Shown: one piece after another, positions 26,335-35,036 of the stretch
Layout: each line of letters opens with the position of its first letter
Numbering within the stretch: the stretch's first letter is position 1
NCBI GenBank assembly: GCA_021803655.1
Contig: JAJZLK010000026.1
Coordinates: forward strand, 1-47,844
From: Thermoplasmata archaeon
GTDB lineage: Archaea; Thermoplasmatota; Thermoplasmata; Thermoplasmatales; Thermoplasmataceae
Reading direction: 5' to 3'
Length of the DNA stretch: 47,844 bases
The notes under the pieces: generated by a model
Seen by the model: the letters and a program-made list of their open reading frames with translations, nothing else
What the model was told of the DNA's origin: nothing
Databases searched by the model: none
Translations under genes and position numbers: made by a program

Positions 26335-27131
26335 TAAGAATAGGCTGTTCAGGATGGAGCTATCCGGAGTGGGCTCCATCTTTCTACCCTTCCAGGAATA
26401 CGAATTTTCTCAGATATTATGTCCGGAAATTCTCCACGGTGGAAATAAACACCACCTTCTATGCGGATCCTTCACCCAAGTCAGTAATGTCATGGATAAA
26501 CAGTGCAGCGGAACGGAAAGATTTCCTCTTCTCGGTGAAGATGCCCGGTGCGATTTCCCATGAATTACTATTGTCAGATCTGGAGACTGCTATAAACCGT
26601 GCTGTAAACTTTGAAAACAGCCTTCTCTCCGGAATCGCTGCCCATGGAAAACTCGGGGCTTGTCTTATTCAACTGCCGCCATCTGCCGGAAAGTCGGGCA
26701 TTTCCGCAATACTGAGGTTTGTCTCATCACTTGCGTCAAAAAGGTTCAGGTATGTTGTTGAACCTAGGAACATGGAACTGATACACGACCGGATGTTCAT
26801 TTCCGATCTCGTCGCGCAGGGAGTCGGTTACGTAATTACTGACAGTCCTGTATCCGCACTGGAGAACATTTCTTCGGCAACCTACCTCCGTCTTCATGGA
26901 CGAAACAGGGAGGGATGGACTGCTCATCTGGACAAATCCTCAAGATACGATTATGATTATTCCGGAAGTGAACTTGGCAGAATCGCGGAACTGATCTCCG
27001 AGATGTCCCCATGGTCCGGAGACGTATTTGTGTACTTCAACAATCACCCGCATGGAAACGCACCGAGAAATGCACACGACCTGCAGATTATGCTGGGTCT
27101 GGGAAAGGATCCGCAGTCCACCCTTTTCTGA
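26331..27131 (+). CDS. DUF72 (YecE-like) family protein
   Basis: A 266-residue TIM-barrel-like protein of the DUF72 family. Seen are the N-terminal RIGCSGWSYPEW, the EINTTFY strand, FLFSVKMPGAISHE, the mid-barrel VVEPRN and the late ATYLRLHGR and VYFNNHPHGNAP motifs, all hallmarks of the family. The biochemical role is unknown; links to Fe-S or nucleic-acid metabolism have been proposed without proof. Coupled to the acyl-CoA dehydrogenase by a 4-base ATGA overlap, which hints at shared expression but not necessarily shared pathway. Confidence 0.9.
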   Translation: MIRIGCSGWSYPEWAPSFYPSRNTNFLRYYVRKFSTVEINTTFYADPSPKSVMSWINSAAERKDFLFSVKMPGAISHELLLSDLETAINRAVNFENSLLSGIAAHGKLGACLIQLPPSAGKSGISAILRFVSSLASKRFRYVVEPRNMELIHDRMFISDLVAQGVGYVITDSPVSALENISSATYLRLHGRNREGWTAHLDKSSRYDYDYSGSELGRIAELISEMSPWSGDVFVYFNNHPHGNAPRNAHDLQIMLGLGKDPQSTLF

Positions 27132-27141
27132 TCAAGAAGCG

Positions 27142-27148
27142 TTATATG
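27142..27148 (+). promoter_or_regulatory. TATA box of gatD-gatE
   Basis: TTATATG lies 21 bp from ATG 27166 and 27 bp from ATG 27172. The latter spacing matches the other leaderless genes of the window better. Confidence 0.5.
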
Positions 27149-27165
27149 TCCTACTCCTCTTTTGA

Positions 27166-28416
27166 ATGGAAATGTCAGTGAAAGATCCTGAGTTCGGGGA
27201 CAGGATTTCCGTTACGTACGATGGTGGAAGAATGAGCGGGGTGTTTGTGAACGATGACCCCGATTTTATCTTCATAAAGCTTGACAGCGGTTATAATACT
27301 GGAATCTCGAGGAAGAAAGTGCGATCCATAACCGTTGTGGAAAAGAGAAAGGAAAAGGAAGAAATTCCCATCAGGAAACCAAGAAAGGATGGCAGGGGAA
27401 TCGCGATTCTTTCCACCGGTGGAACAATATCCAGCAGGATCGACTACACAACGGGAGGCGTGAAACCGTCCAGTACCATGGACCAGATTTACTCGGAGGA
27501 ACTCTCCAGGCTTCACTCTATTCCTGTGCATTATGAAACCATAAGTGCGATCCTGAGCGAGAACATGACTCCTGAAAGATGGATCGAAGTTGCAAGAAAG
27601 GTAAAGGAAAGCCTCGACCGGGAAATCGGAGTGGTGGTATTTCATGGAACGGACACAATGAGCTACACGGCATCCGCTGTTGCATTCATGCTGGAGGATC
27701 AGACAGGAACAGTGGTGTTCACCGGATCGCAAAGATCCCCGGACAGGCCGAGCAGTGACGCATATGTGAACATAGAGGCGTCGATCAAGTTTGCATCCAT
27801 CCCTTCCGGCGAGGTCGGAATTTGTATGCATACCGGTCTGTCGGACGACTCGGCTTCCCTGTTCAGGGCAGTCAGGTCAAGGAAGATGCACTCTTCCCGC
27901 AGGGATGCCTTCAGGTCTCTGGAATTCCCCCCGATCGGTGAATCTTCAAGAGACTCTCCCGCCGTTATGACTGCATATAGGGCAGCTGGAAAAGGCAATG
28001 TCCTGAAAGACAGGCTGGAGCACAGGGTCGGGATGCTCTATTTTAACCCGACACTGTCGCCGGAGGACATTGAAACTTTTGCCGAGGGAAAGAAATGTAT
28101 TGTCATCATGGGAACCGGTCTGGGGCACACGGCAGATCGGCTCATCCCGGCCATAAAGGGGATCACCTCGGCAGGAACGAAAGTTGTAATGACGTCACAG
28201 TGCATCAGCGGAACTGTTGACATGAACGTATACTCCACGGGAAGGGAACTCCTGAAAGCGGGAGTCATATCTGCAGGAAACATGGTACCGGAGGTGGCCT
28301 ACGTGAAATCGATGTTCGTTCTCGGGAACTATCCCGATGGGATGTTCGCAGAGCAATTTTCCACAAACATGCGTGGCGAACTCCTTGAAAGAAACGACGG
28401 AGGCAACATACAATGA
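27166..28416 (+). CDS. gatD: Glutamyl-tRNA(Gln) amidotransferase subunit D
   Basis: Archaeal-specific asparaginase-like subunit that releases ammonia from glutamine (or asparagine) for GatE. An N-terminal beta-barrel (about 1-70) precedes the L-asparaginase domain. First catalytic motif: LSTGGTISS with Thr84 and Thr87. Second: HGTDTMSYTASA, providing the second Thr and the Asp; SQCISGTVD lies at the C-terminal part. Length (416) is normal. ATG 27172 is an alternative start favoured by TATA spacing. The ATGA overlap with gatE shows the standard operon. This pair makes Gln-tRNA(Gln) indirectly. Confidence 0.95.
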   Translation: MEMSVKDPEFGDRISVTYDGGRMSGVFVNDDPDFIFIKLDSGYNTGISRKKVRSITVVEKRKEKEEIPIRKPRKDGRGIAILSTGGTISSRIDYTTGGVKPSSTMDQIYSEELSRLHSIPVHYETISAILSENMTPERWIEVARKVKESLDREIGVVVFHGTDTMSYTASAVAFMLEDQTGTVVFTGSQRSPDRPSSDAYVNIEASIKFASIPSGEVGICMHTGLSDDSASLFRAVRSRKMHSSRRDAFRSLEFPPIGESSRDSPAVMTAYRAAGKGNVLKDRLEHRVGMLYFNPTLSPEDIETFAEGKKCIVIMGTGLGHTADRLIPAIKGITSAGTKVVMTSQCISGTVDMNVYSTGRELLKAGVISAGNMVPEVAYVKSMFVLGNYPDGMFAEQFSTNMRGELLERNDGGNIQ

Positions 28417-30221
28417 AACCGGAGGCTCCCCTCAAGATAGGATTGGAGATTCATATGCAGATGAAGGGCGAAAAGCTCTTCTGCCGATGCCTCACAGATA
28501 ACGGAACAGTGAAGAAGTTCACTGTATGGAGAAGGCTGAGAGTAGTAACAGGCGAGATGGGCAGATCGGACAGGGCTGCTATTTATGAGGGAGAGAGAAA
28601 CAGGAGCTTCATGTATGAGGTCACAGACAACAGTTGCCTGGTTGAACTTGATGAAGAACCTCCTGGAAACCTGAACAGGAAAGCGCTTGAAACGGCTTTA
28701 CTGGTGTCGATGGGGATGCAGGCGGAGATCAGGGACGCGATACAGGTTATGCGGAAGATAGTGCTGGACGGTTCCAATACATCAGGTTTCCAGAGAACCA
28801 CGCTTGTATCCGGGAACGGAAAGGTGGAGAGCGCCACCGGTGATGTGGGAATCACTTCTGTCTGTATTGAGGAGGATTCCGCACGCAAGATATCAGACGA
28901 TTCCGGCACGGTGACTTATTCCCTCGACAGGCTCGGGATTCCGCTCCTTGAGGTGGCTACGGAACCTGATATCAGGAACGCTGATCATGCCGTGGAAATT
29001 GCTAGGAAAATAGGATTCCTCGTAAAGGAAACCTTGATGCTTAGGAAAGGGCCAGATGCAATCAGGCAGGATGTTAACATGTCCATGGGTTATGGCAGGG
29101 TTGAAATCAAGGGAGTATCAAAAATTTCGCAGATCAGGGACGTTATTGCCTACGAGGTATCCCGGCAGAAAGGTGTTGCGCGGGCCATGGAGACCCTTGA
29201 TGACCGTATACCAGGAATCTACCCGGAGATAAGCGTTCAGGACATCACGGAACTGGAACATTTGAAAAAGAGCAGGATGATTGTGGATTCTATCCGGAAA
29301 GGCAACCGTGTGGTTTCCGGTAAACTGCCCGGACTTGCTGGCCTTCTCAAGAAAGGCGATTTCAGGATTGGAAGGGAAATCGCGGACGTGATCAAGGCAT
29401 ACGGAAACGGCGGGATGATGCACAGTGACGAGTTCCCCGGCTATGGCATGGATATGAAAGATGCAGGGGAAATTGCAGGTCTACTAGGATGCGGGGAGGA
29501 AGATGCTTTCTTCATCATTACGGGACGGCCTGGAAAGAACGATGAAATAGGCAGGATAATCACGGAGAGGATAAGGAAACTTAAGGAACTCGACCTGTCG
29601 GAAACAAGGGGGCCGCGGGAGAATGGAGAAACTTACTTCCTGAGGCCTCTTCCCGGAGGAGAGAGGATGTATCCGGAAACGGATCTCCCGGTCATAGTCC
29701 TCGACAGCGGATACCTCATGGAACTGAGGGAGAGGATTCCAAGGGGTGAAGGCAAGTTTGTAGCGGAATTTTCCAGCGAAAATCAGATATCTGTGCAGGA
29801 CGCCTCAACAATTATTGAAAAGGAGATGCTCGATCAGTTCCATAATTTGAAAGAGGCGACGGGAGACAGTCGGATGGCGGCCAGGCTCCTGCTTCAGGTG
29901 ATACCTGAGCTGTCACGGAAATCAGGGAAGAATGTCAATTATTCTGACATCGTGCGCCTTGCCGGCCTCTGCAGAAATCAGGGTTGGGCAAAGTTTGCGA
30001 TCGAGAATGCAGTTGGAATCCTCTTCTCATCAGGGAAATCCCCGGAAGAAATAGTGGATATGGAGGAGGCAAAACCACTATCCGGGACTGAACTTCGTGA
30101 CATTATTACTAAGCTGGCTTCTCATGGGGAGATTAACAGGAAGAACGTAATATTCACCCTGAAAAAGAACGTAAAGAGACCATTCGATCCGACTGAAGCA
30201 ATTTCACTGACAAATCAGTGA
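28413..30221 (+). CDS. gatE: Glutamyl-tRNA(Gln) amidotransferase subunit E
   Basis: Kinase/amidotransferase subunit (602 residues) that phosphorylates Glu on misacylated Glu-tRNA(Gln) and replaces it with amide using ammonia channelled from GatD. It opens with the GatB/E signature LKIGLEIHMQMKG and has the cradle-domain motifs DGSNTSGFQRT and IRQDVNMSM. An inserted AspRS-like GAD region (about 310-400), which distinguishes GatE from GatB, contains GGMMHSDEFPGYG. The C-terminal helical and tail domains bind tRNA. The start codon overlaps the gatD stop by four bases. Confidence 0.95.
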   Translation: MKPEAPLKIGLEIHMQMKGEKLFCRCLTDNGTVKKFTVWRRLRVVTGEMGRSDRAAIYEGERNRSFMYEVTDNSCLVELDEEPPGNLNRKALETALLVSMGMQAEIRDAIQVMRKIVLDGSNTSGFQRTTLVSGNGKVESATGDVGITSVCIEEDSARKISDDSGTVTYSLDRLGIPLLEVATEPDIRNADHAVEIARKIGFLVKETLMLRKGPDAIRQDVNMSMGYGRVEIKGVSKISQIRDVIAYEVSRQKGVARAMETLDDRIPGIYPEISVQDITELEHLKKSRMIVDSIRKGNRVVSGKLPGLAGLLKKGDFRIGREIADVIKAYGNGGMMHSDEFPGYGMDMKDAGEIAGLLGCGEEDAFFIITGRPGKNDEIGRIITERIRKLKELDLSETRGPRENGETYFLRPLPGGERMYPETDLPVIVLDSGYLMELRERIPRGEGKFVAEFSSENQISVQDASTIIEKEMLDQFHNLKEATGDSRMAARLLLQVIPELSRKSGKNVNYSDIVRLAGLCRNQGWAKFAIENAVGILFSSGKSPEEIVDMEEAKPLSGTELRDIITKLASHGEINRKNVIFTLKKNVKRPFDPTEAISLTNQ

Positions 30222-30318
30222 ACCATTAATAGGTGATCTCAACCGTAAGCCTTGGTGGCCCACCCTATCCTCATTCAACTCAGCGCAACTATTGGTCAGG
30301 AAACTGACTGATAAACAA

Positions 30319-30326
30319 TTAAATAA
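30319..30326 (+). promoter_or_regulatory. TATA box of the nuo operon
   Basis: TTAAATAA centred about 24 bp before the ATG at 30346. It lies inside the longer possible reading frame (TTG 30292) and so argues for the shorter NuoA. Confidence 0.6.
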
Positions 30327-30345
30327 CGTCTTGAAATTACGGTCT

Positions 30346-30783
30346 ATGTGGGATGGTTACATACCTCTTGCCCTGGTTTTCCTCATCATGGGGGTGGGGG
30401 TAGCGCTAACACTTTCCATTATTCCATCAATAAATGCGAGCCGTTATAACCCCGGAAAGAGACCAAGCCTGAAACCTTCCAGTATCCTGAAGAATCTGGC
30501 ATACGAGGCGGAACCGCCAGTGAGTGATACTGCATATCTGGAACCTTATGAATCAGGCGAGAAATCTAGGGGTGAATTCGGATCATACGTGAACGTGCAG
30601 TATTACGTTATTGTGCTCCTGTTTGTGCTATTTGACGTGGACATAGTTCTGCTCTTTCCGTGGGCATACAACTTCTATAATCTCGGATTCTATCCGTTTG
30701 TCGAGACACTTATATTCTTTTCAATGCCACTCTTCGCTGTCCTCTACGCTTACAGGCACGGTCAAATGAGGTGGATAAAATGA
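30346..30783 (+). CDS. nuoA: Complex I subunit NuoA
   Basis: Small membrane subunit at the junction of the quinone site and membrane arm. From ATG 30346 it has 145 residues with three membrane segments: [40 protein letters not shown] and [16 protein letters not shown]. The [12 protein letters not shown] stretch is the conserved NuoA acidic segment; the long loop before it is the flexible one seen in all homologues. The start is set by TATA spacing rather than the upstream TTG. The stop overlaps nuoB's ATG. First gene of a 14-gene unit reaching 40450. Confidence 0.93.
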   Translation: MWDGYIPLALVFLIMGVGVALTLSIIPSINASRYNPGKRPSLKPSSILKNLAYEAEPPVSDTAYLEPYESGEKSRGEFGSYVNVQYYVIVLLFVLFDVDIVLLFPWAYNFYNLGFYPFVETLIFFSMPLFAVLYAYRHGQMRWIK

Positions 30784-31244
30784 AGTCAGGTGATGCAGGT
30801 TTCATTACTACTACAGTTGAGAAAGCCCTGACATGGGCAAGAAGTAACTCGATATGGCCTCTCACTTTCGGACTGGCATGCTGTGCAATTGAGATGATGT
30901 CTGTTCAGGCCTCGAGACTTGACGTATCCAGGTTTGGAAGTGAGGTTTTCAGGAATTCTCCAAGACAGTCAGATCTTATGATTGTGGCAGGAACGGTAAC
31001 AAAGAAGATGGCGCCGAGGCTGAAGAGGCTCTATGACGAGATGCCGTATCCGAAGTATGTTATTGCGATGGGAGTATGCGTGATCCAGGGCGGTCCCTAC
31101 GTGAAGGGATATTCTGTGGTTCTTGGCGTCGACAAGGTTGTTCCGGTCGATGTCTATGTTCCCGGGTGTCCACCTACACCGGAAGCCCTTACTTACGGAA
31201 TTGTAACGCTTCAGGAGAAAATCAGAGGAGAGACCGACCGATGA
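30780..31244 (+). CDS. nuoB: Complex I subunit NuoB (cluster N2)
   Basis: Carries the terminal Fe-S cluster N2 that passes electrons to quinone. In 154 residues: adjacent Cys34-Cys35 in [10 protein letters not shown], a third in GVCVIQGGP (about 99) and a fourth in [10 protein letters not shown] (about 129), the full N2 ligand set. ATG 30780 overlaps the nuoA stop (ATGA) and is preferred to GTG 30771. Closest characterised relatives are NuoB/FpoB proteins. Confidence 0.95.
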   Translation: MKSGDAGFITTTVEKALTWARSNSIWPLTFGLACCAIEMMSVQASRLDVSRFGSEVFRNSPRQSDLMIVAGTVTKKMAPRLKRLYDEMPYPKYVIAMGVCVIQGGPYVKGYSVVLGVDKVVPVDVYVPGCPPTPEALTYGIVTLQEKIRGETDR

Positions 31245-31705
31245 GTGAGCCGGAATCAGATTCCATCTCAAAGGGGAAGGATGGGCTTACGATTCACACG
31301 GTCAGCAAGGACAGGCTTCTGGAATTCATGAAGGATATGAAGGAGAGAGGATTCAACCACCTTTCACTTATTACCGGCGTTGACCGGCGTGATTACGTGG
31401 AAGTTGTTTATCACCTCCACGCCATGGATCGGGACGAATATGTAGTTGTGAAAACCACTACGGACAACGGAGTGGTTCCGAGCATGACTTCACTGTGGAA
31501 CAGTGCAAGATGGGACGAAAGGGAACAGTACGATCTTATGGGAATAAAATTTGAAGGGCACGAAAACCTGAAGCGTATATTCCTTCCTGAGAACTGGGTT
31601 GGCCACCCCCTGAGGAAAGACTACGATCTCAGCAACGTGCAGTACATCAATATGGACGAGGATGGGGAAGATTATGCAACGTTTGATCAGGGAGACGGTT
31701 GGTAA
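31241..31705 (+). CDS. nuoC: Complex I subunit NuoC
   Basis: The 30-kDa hydrophilic subunit that supports the NuoD/B quinone module; 154 residues from the ATG at 31241 overlapping the nuoB stop. Family signature [20 protein letters not shown] and [17 protein letters not shown] near the C-terminus. It is separate from NuoD, unlike the fused NuoCD of enterobacteria. The reading frame extends upstream, but that stretch lies within nuoB and is not used. Confidence 0.94.
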   Translation: MSEPESDSISKGKDGLTIHTVSKDRLLEFMKDMKERGFNHLSLITGVDRRDYVEVVYHLHAMDRDEYVVVKTTTDNGVVPSMTSLWNSARWDEREQYDLMGIKFEGHENLKRIFLPENWVGHPLRKDYDLSNVQYINMDEDGEDYATFDQGDGW

Positions 31706-32808
31706 TGAATAATTTCGTTGAACTGAACTTCGGCCCCCAGCATCCGTCGACCCATGGAGTCCTGAGACTTCGAGCTAAGCTCGATGGTGAAATAGTGCGG
31801 GAACTTGAGCCCATAATCGGCTACCTGCACAGGAATGCTGAAAAGCTGTGTGAACTCACATTCTATGCAGACAACCTGATCTTCTTTGACCGAATGGATT
31901 ACGTTGCCTCAATGCTCATGGAGAGCGGTTATCTTGAGGCAGCAGAAAAGATTCTCAACATTCCGCCACCAGAGCGTGTTCTCTGGATCAGGGTCATCAT
32001 GAATGAGCTCTCACGGATCGCTTCTCATCTGGTATGGGCAGGAGCCTTCGGGCTTGATCTCGGGATGCTGACGCCATTCTTCTACTGCTTTGCCCAGCGG
32101 GATTACATACTTGATGTGTTTACAGAGGTGTGCGGTTCAAGACAGGAGACCAATTACATGAGCGTTGGCGGAGTCTATCAGGATCTAACACCAGAAATGA
32201 TAGAGCACATCGATGCATTTCTCCAGAGTTTCCCGAAGAAACTTGAGGAGATATACAGGCTGTTTGTCAAGAATGACATATTCATATCAAGAAACAAGGG
32301 GATAGGGGTACTATCAAAGGAAACTGCAATTGATTACGGGGTTACCGGTCCGATGCTGAGAGCCTCTGGTGTAAATTATGATGTCAGGAAAGCCAATCCT
32401 TACCTTGTTTATGACAAGGTGGATTTTGACGTGCCCATATCCCAGAAGGGAGACAATCTTGCAAGGTTTCTTGTAAGATTTGAGGAGATGAGGCAGTCGG
32501 TCAGGATCATAAAGCAGGCTATCACGAAGATTCCTGACGGTCCTTTCTTCAACCCCAAGGCAAAGAAATCAATGATGATACGGCTCAGAGGGGACGGAGA
32601 ATACTACGCAAGGACTGAATCCCCCAAGGGAGAATTCGGAGTATATATTGTAGGAGATGGCGGAGTAAAGCCTTACAGGGTGAGAGTCAGGAGTCCTTCA
32701 TTCAAGAATCTCTCAGTGCTGCCCGTACTTGCGAAGGATCAGATGATCTCGGACCTGATATCCATTTCCGGCACAATCGACCTGGTATTCGGTGAGGTGG
32801 ACCGATGA
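31705..32808 (+). CDS. nuoD: Complex I subunit NuoD (quinone site)
   Basis: The 49-kDa subunit, related to NiFe hydrogenase large subunits without the metal centre, lining the quinone channel. From ATG 31705 (TAATG overlap with nuoC) it has 367 residues. GPQHPSTHGVLRL holds the conserved quinone-channel histidine, and FFDRMDYVASM the conserved tyrosine. The hydrogenase-type terminal cysteines are absent, as in true complex I. The TTG at 31699 is a less likely alternative start. Confidence 0.95.
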   Translation: MNNFVELNFGPQHPSTHGVLRLRAKLDGEIVRELEPIIGYLHRNAEKLCELTFYADNLIFFDRMDYVASMLMESGYLEAAEKILNIPPPERVLWIRVIMNELSRIASHLVWAGAFGLDLGMLTPFFYCFAQRDYILDVFTEVCGSRQETNYMSVGGVYQDLTPEMIEHIDAFLQSFPKKLEEIYRLFVKNDIFISRNKGIGVLSKETAIDYGVTGPMLRASGVNYDVRKANPYLVYDKVDFDVPISQKGDNLARFLVRFEEMRQSVRIIKQAITKIPDGPFFNPKAKKSMMIRLRGDGEYYARTESPKGEFGVYIVGDGGVKPYRVRVRSPSFKNLSVLPVLAKDQMISDLISISGTIDLVFGEVDR

Positions 32809-33845
32809 GCATCTTCTCGAGGCTCACCTCGTTGTTCTCTCCCATGGGATATCCGATCTCAGAGGTCCTGGCGTATGTGGTGGAGAGCGCCATGCTGGCA
32901 ATCGTTGCTTCGGTGAGTCTGGCAGTTGTTATCTACCTCTTCAGGAAATACATGGCAAGGGTGCAACTGAGGATTGGACCGAACCGTGTGGGGAAGTTCG
33001 GGCTGCTTCAGGTCATGGCCGATGGTCTCAAGCTGGCGGGAAAAGAATCGATATTCCCCCGGAAGAGGGACGACCTGCCGTACAGGATTGCCCCGCTCAT
33101 GATTTTGGTTGGGCTTGTGATGGCCTTTGCCGTGATTCCTTACGGTAGCCTGTTCTGGATAGGGACTCTCACAGTATCAGATACATCCGTTTCGGTATTG
33201 CTGCTGTTTGCTATCATTGCGATAATGCCCATAGGTGAGGTCCTTGCAGGAATCAGCTCCAAGAACAAGTATGCCCTGCTCGGTGCCATGAGGGCAATAG
33301 CAAAGGACGTTTCCTTCGAGATACCTATGATGATCTCTGTTCTTGCCATCGTAATGATGGCGTCAGCAAGGACCGCGTCATCTCTCAGCATTAACTCAAT
33401 AGTGCTCACGGAACTTGTTCCATACGGGATACTTCAACCACTCGGAATATTCGTCTTCATGATTTCCATGGTCGCAAGGGCATCCTATACTCCTTTCGAC
33501 ATGGGGGAAAGCGACAGCGAACTGGTTACGGGGTACTCCACAGAATACTCCGGGCTAAGATTCGGAATGTTCTACATGGGCCTCTTTGGGTCCATTCTGC
33601 TCGGGTCATTCGTTATATCGCTCTTTTATCTGGGCGGTTTCAACGGACCAATGCAATCAAGCCTTGGTTTCGTATGGCTGGTTATAAAAGCAATGATCAT
33701 GGTGTTTATGGCATTCACTCTCTGGCTCTCCATGCCTAGGATCAGGATAGATAAATTCGTAAACCTCGGATGGAAATATCTACTGCCTATCGCAATGATA
33801 AACCTGGTGTTGTCAGGAACTCTCACGCTGCTTATGGGGTGGTAA
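32805..33845 (+). CDS. nuoH: Complex I subunit NuoH
   Basis: Membrane subunit (346 residues, about eight helices) forming the entrance of the quinone cavity and the first proton path. Motifs: RIGPNRVGKFGLLQVMADGLKL... shows the strongly conserved loop, with EIPMMISVL and PFDMGESDSELVTGY carrying the acidic residues of the proton/quinone coupling region. The ATG at 32805 overlaps the nuoD stop by four bases. Confidence 0.95.
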   Translation: MSIFSRLTSLFSPMGYPISEVLAYVVESAMLAIVASVSLAVVIYLFRKYMARVQLRIGPNRVGKFGLLQVMADGLKLAGKESIFPRKRDDLPYRIAPLMILVGLVMAFAVIPYGSLFWIGTLTVSDTSVSVLLLFAIIAIMPIGEVLAGISSKNKYALLGAMRAIAKDVSFEIPMMISVLAIVMMASARTASSLSINSIVLTELVPYGILQPLGIFVFMISMVARASYTPFDMGESDSELVTGYSTEYSGLRFGMFYMGLFGSILLGSFVISLFYLGGFNGPMQSSLGFVWLVIKAMIMVFMAFTLWLSMPRIRIDKFVNLGWKYLLPIAMINLVLSGTLTLLMGW

Positions 33846-34285
33846 GACTGGTAATTGAAGTTAAGGAACCCAGAAGATCGATACCAATAATAGGGTCATT
33901 GAGCGGTATGATGCTGGTGATGAGGCACCTCTTCAGGAAGCCTGTCACTGTCCAGTATCCGGAAGAGAAGTCAAAACTCCCTGATAGGTTCAGGTTCAGG
34001 ATATTCCTTAAACTGGACGACTGCGTTGGCTGCACGCTTTGCGAGCAGGTGTGCCCGAATGGCAGCATCACAATGCAGCACGTGGACAGGGAGAATCCCA
34101 GGAACAAGAGGATGATATACCCGGACGTAAATTTCGGAACCTGTACCGTCTGCAGGAACTGCGAGGAGATATGCCCCACGGATGCGATATATCTCACTCA
34201 CGTGTTCGAAACTTCACGTACCAGAAACAGCTTCACCTATTCCCCGGAAGAACTTGCAATGCAGGAAGACGAGGTGAAGAAGTGA
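33839..34285 (+). CDS. nuoI: Complex I subunit NuoI (two 4Fe-4S clusters)
   Basis: Ferredoxin-like subunit linking electron input to cluster N2. Two classical motifs: CVGCTLCEQVCP and CTVCRNCEEICP, each binding one 4Fe-4S cluster together with the other's last cysteine. The GTG at 33839, overlapping nuoH by 7 bp, gives 148 residues beginning with the membrane-surface helix; upstream codons in the same frame lie within nuoH. With NuoEFG missing, this subunit is the likely docking surface for the unknown electron donor (ferredoxin-like or other). Confidence 0.92.
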   Translation: MVRLVIEVKEPRRSIPIIGSLSGMMLVMRHLFRKPVTVQYPEEKSKLPDRFRFRIFLKLDDCVGCTLCEQVCPNGSITMQHVDRENPRNKRMIYPDVNFGTCTVCRNCEEICPTDAIYLTHVFETSRTRNSFTYSPEELAMQEDEVKK

Positions 34286-34530
34286 TCCTGACTGTACTGT
34301 TCCTGGTTTTCTCCGCTATACTTATCTTTACGGCAATCCTTGCCGTCGAGAACCATAACATTGTTCACTCCGCCGTATGGCTAATGTTCTTCCTCTTCTC
34401 AATGGGTTCTCTGTTCATATTCCTTGGAGCAAGTTTCCTGGGGAGCGTAGAACTGCTGGTTTATGTAGGTGCTGTCGTCACTCTCATTGTCTTCACCCTA
34501 ATGCTTACTGGAGGAAAGGAATTTGAATAG
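34282..34530 (+). CDS. nuoJ1: Complex I subunit NuoJ, N-terminal half
   Basis: An 82-residue membrane protein from GTG 34282 (GTGA overlap with the nuoI stop). It covers the first three helices of NuoJ, with AVENHNIVHSAVWLMFFLFS and the family-specific ELLVYVGAVVTLIVF helix that contains the pi-bulge implicated in coupling. It stops after GGKEFE, where a full-length NuoJ continues. The remaining helices are encoded by the next, overlapping frame. Confidence 0.88.
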   Translation: MILTVLFLVFSAILIFTAILAVENHNIVHSAVWLMFFLFSMGSLFIFLGASFLGSVELLVYVGAVVTLIVFTLMLTGGKEFE

Positions 34531-34738
34531 GAAATCGTCCGCGCTTGCTTCTGCCCTGTTTTTCCTCGTGTTTCTTGTGCAGATATTGAAGATTGGCGGA
34601 GATATGACTCTCATGACGCAGAACATAGGTACAATCGGAACACTTCTCTTCACTGAGTACCTGATTCCGTTCGAACTGATCTCAGTTATCCTCGTAGGCG
34701 GAATAATTGGGATGCTTTACGTTTCCGGAGGTGACTGA
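34523..34738 (+). CDS. nuoJ2: Complex I subunit NuoJ, C-terminal half
   Basis: A 71-residue membrane protein starting with TTG 34523, overlapping nuoJ1 by 8 bp. It provides the last two helices of NuoJ (ALASALFFLVFLVQILKI and LIPFELISVILVGGIIGMLY). The split appears deliberate rather than a frameshift, because both pieces have proper ends and start/stop overlap. Comparable splits of nuoJ are known in haloarchaea. Start choice is less certain because no ATG precedes the first helix. Confidence 0.82.
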   Translation: MNRKSSALASALFFLVFLVQILKIGGDMTLMTQNIGTIGTLLFTEYLIPFELISVILVGGIIGMLYVSGGD

Positions 34739-34740
34739 AA

Positions 34741-35034
34741 ATGTTGATGATTATACCTGAAACTGTTTCACTTCTGCTCTTTGCTATCGGGCTGTACGGG
34801 GTAATGAATTCCAGGGTGGGAATCAAGATGCTGATCTCAATAGAGATTCTCATAAATGCCGCAGTACTCAATCTTGTTGTTGTGGCTGGAACGTCAATGC
34901 AACCGGTTGTGCTTGCTGTCATGGTGATAGCTGTGTCTGCTGCGGAATCGGTCGTGGGAGTGAGTATCCTGGTTGCAATTTATCGCAGATTTGGCAGGGT
35001 AAATCTATCCCTGCTGAGTGAGATGAGGGACTGA
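34741..35034 (+). CDS. nuoK: Complex I subunit NuoK
   Basis: Three-helix membrane subunit of 97 residues, MrpC-related. It keeps the two membrane glutamates needed for proton transfer, in SIEILINAAVLNLV (helix 2) and SAAESVVGVSILVAIYR (helix 3). Begins two bases after the nuoJ2 stop. Confidence 0.94.
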   Translation: MLMIIPETVSLLLFAIGLYGVMNSRVGIKMLISIEILINAAVLNLVVVAGTSMQPVVLAVMVIAVSAAESVVGVSILVAIYRRFGRVNLSLLSEMRD

Positions 35035-35036
35035 AA

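Noticed and set aside
33770-33838. Longer N-terminus for NuoI
   Set aside because: The stretch lies inside nuoH and does not match the family; GTG 33839 yields the normal length.
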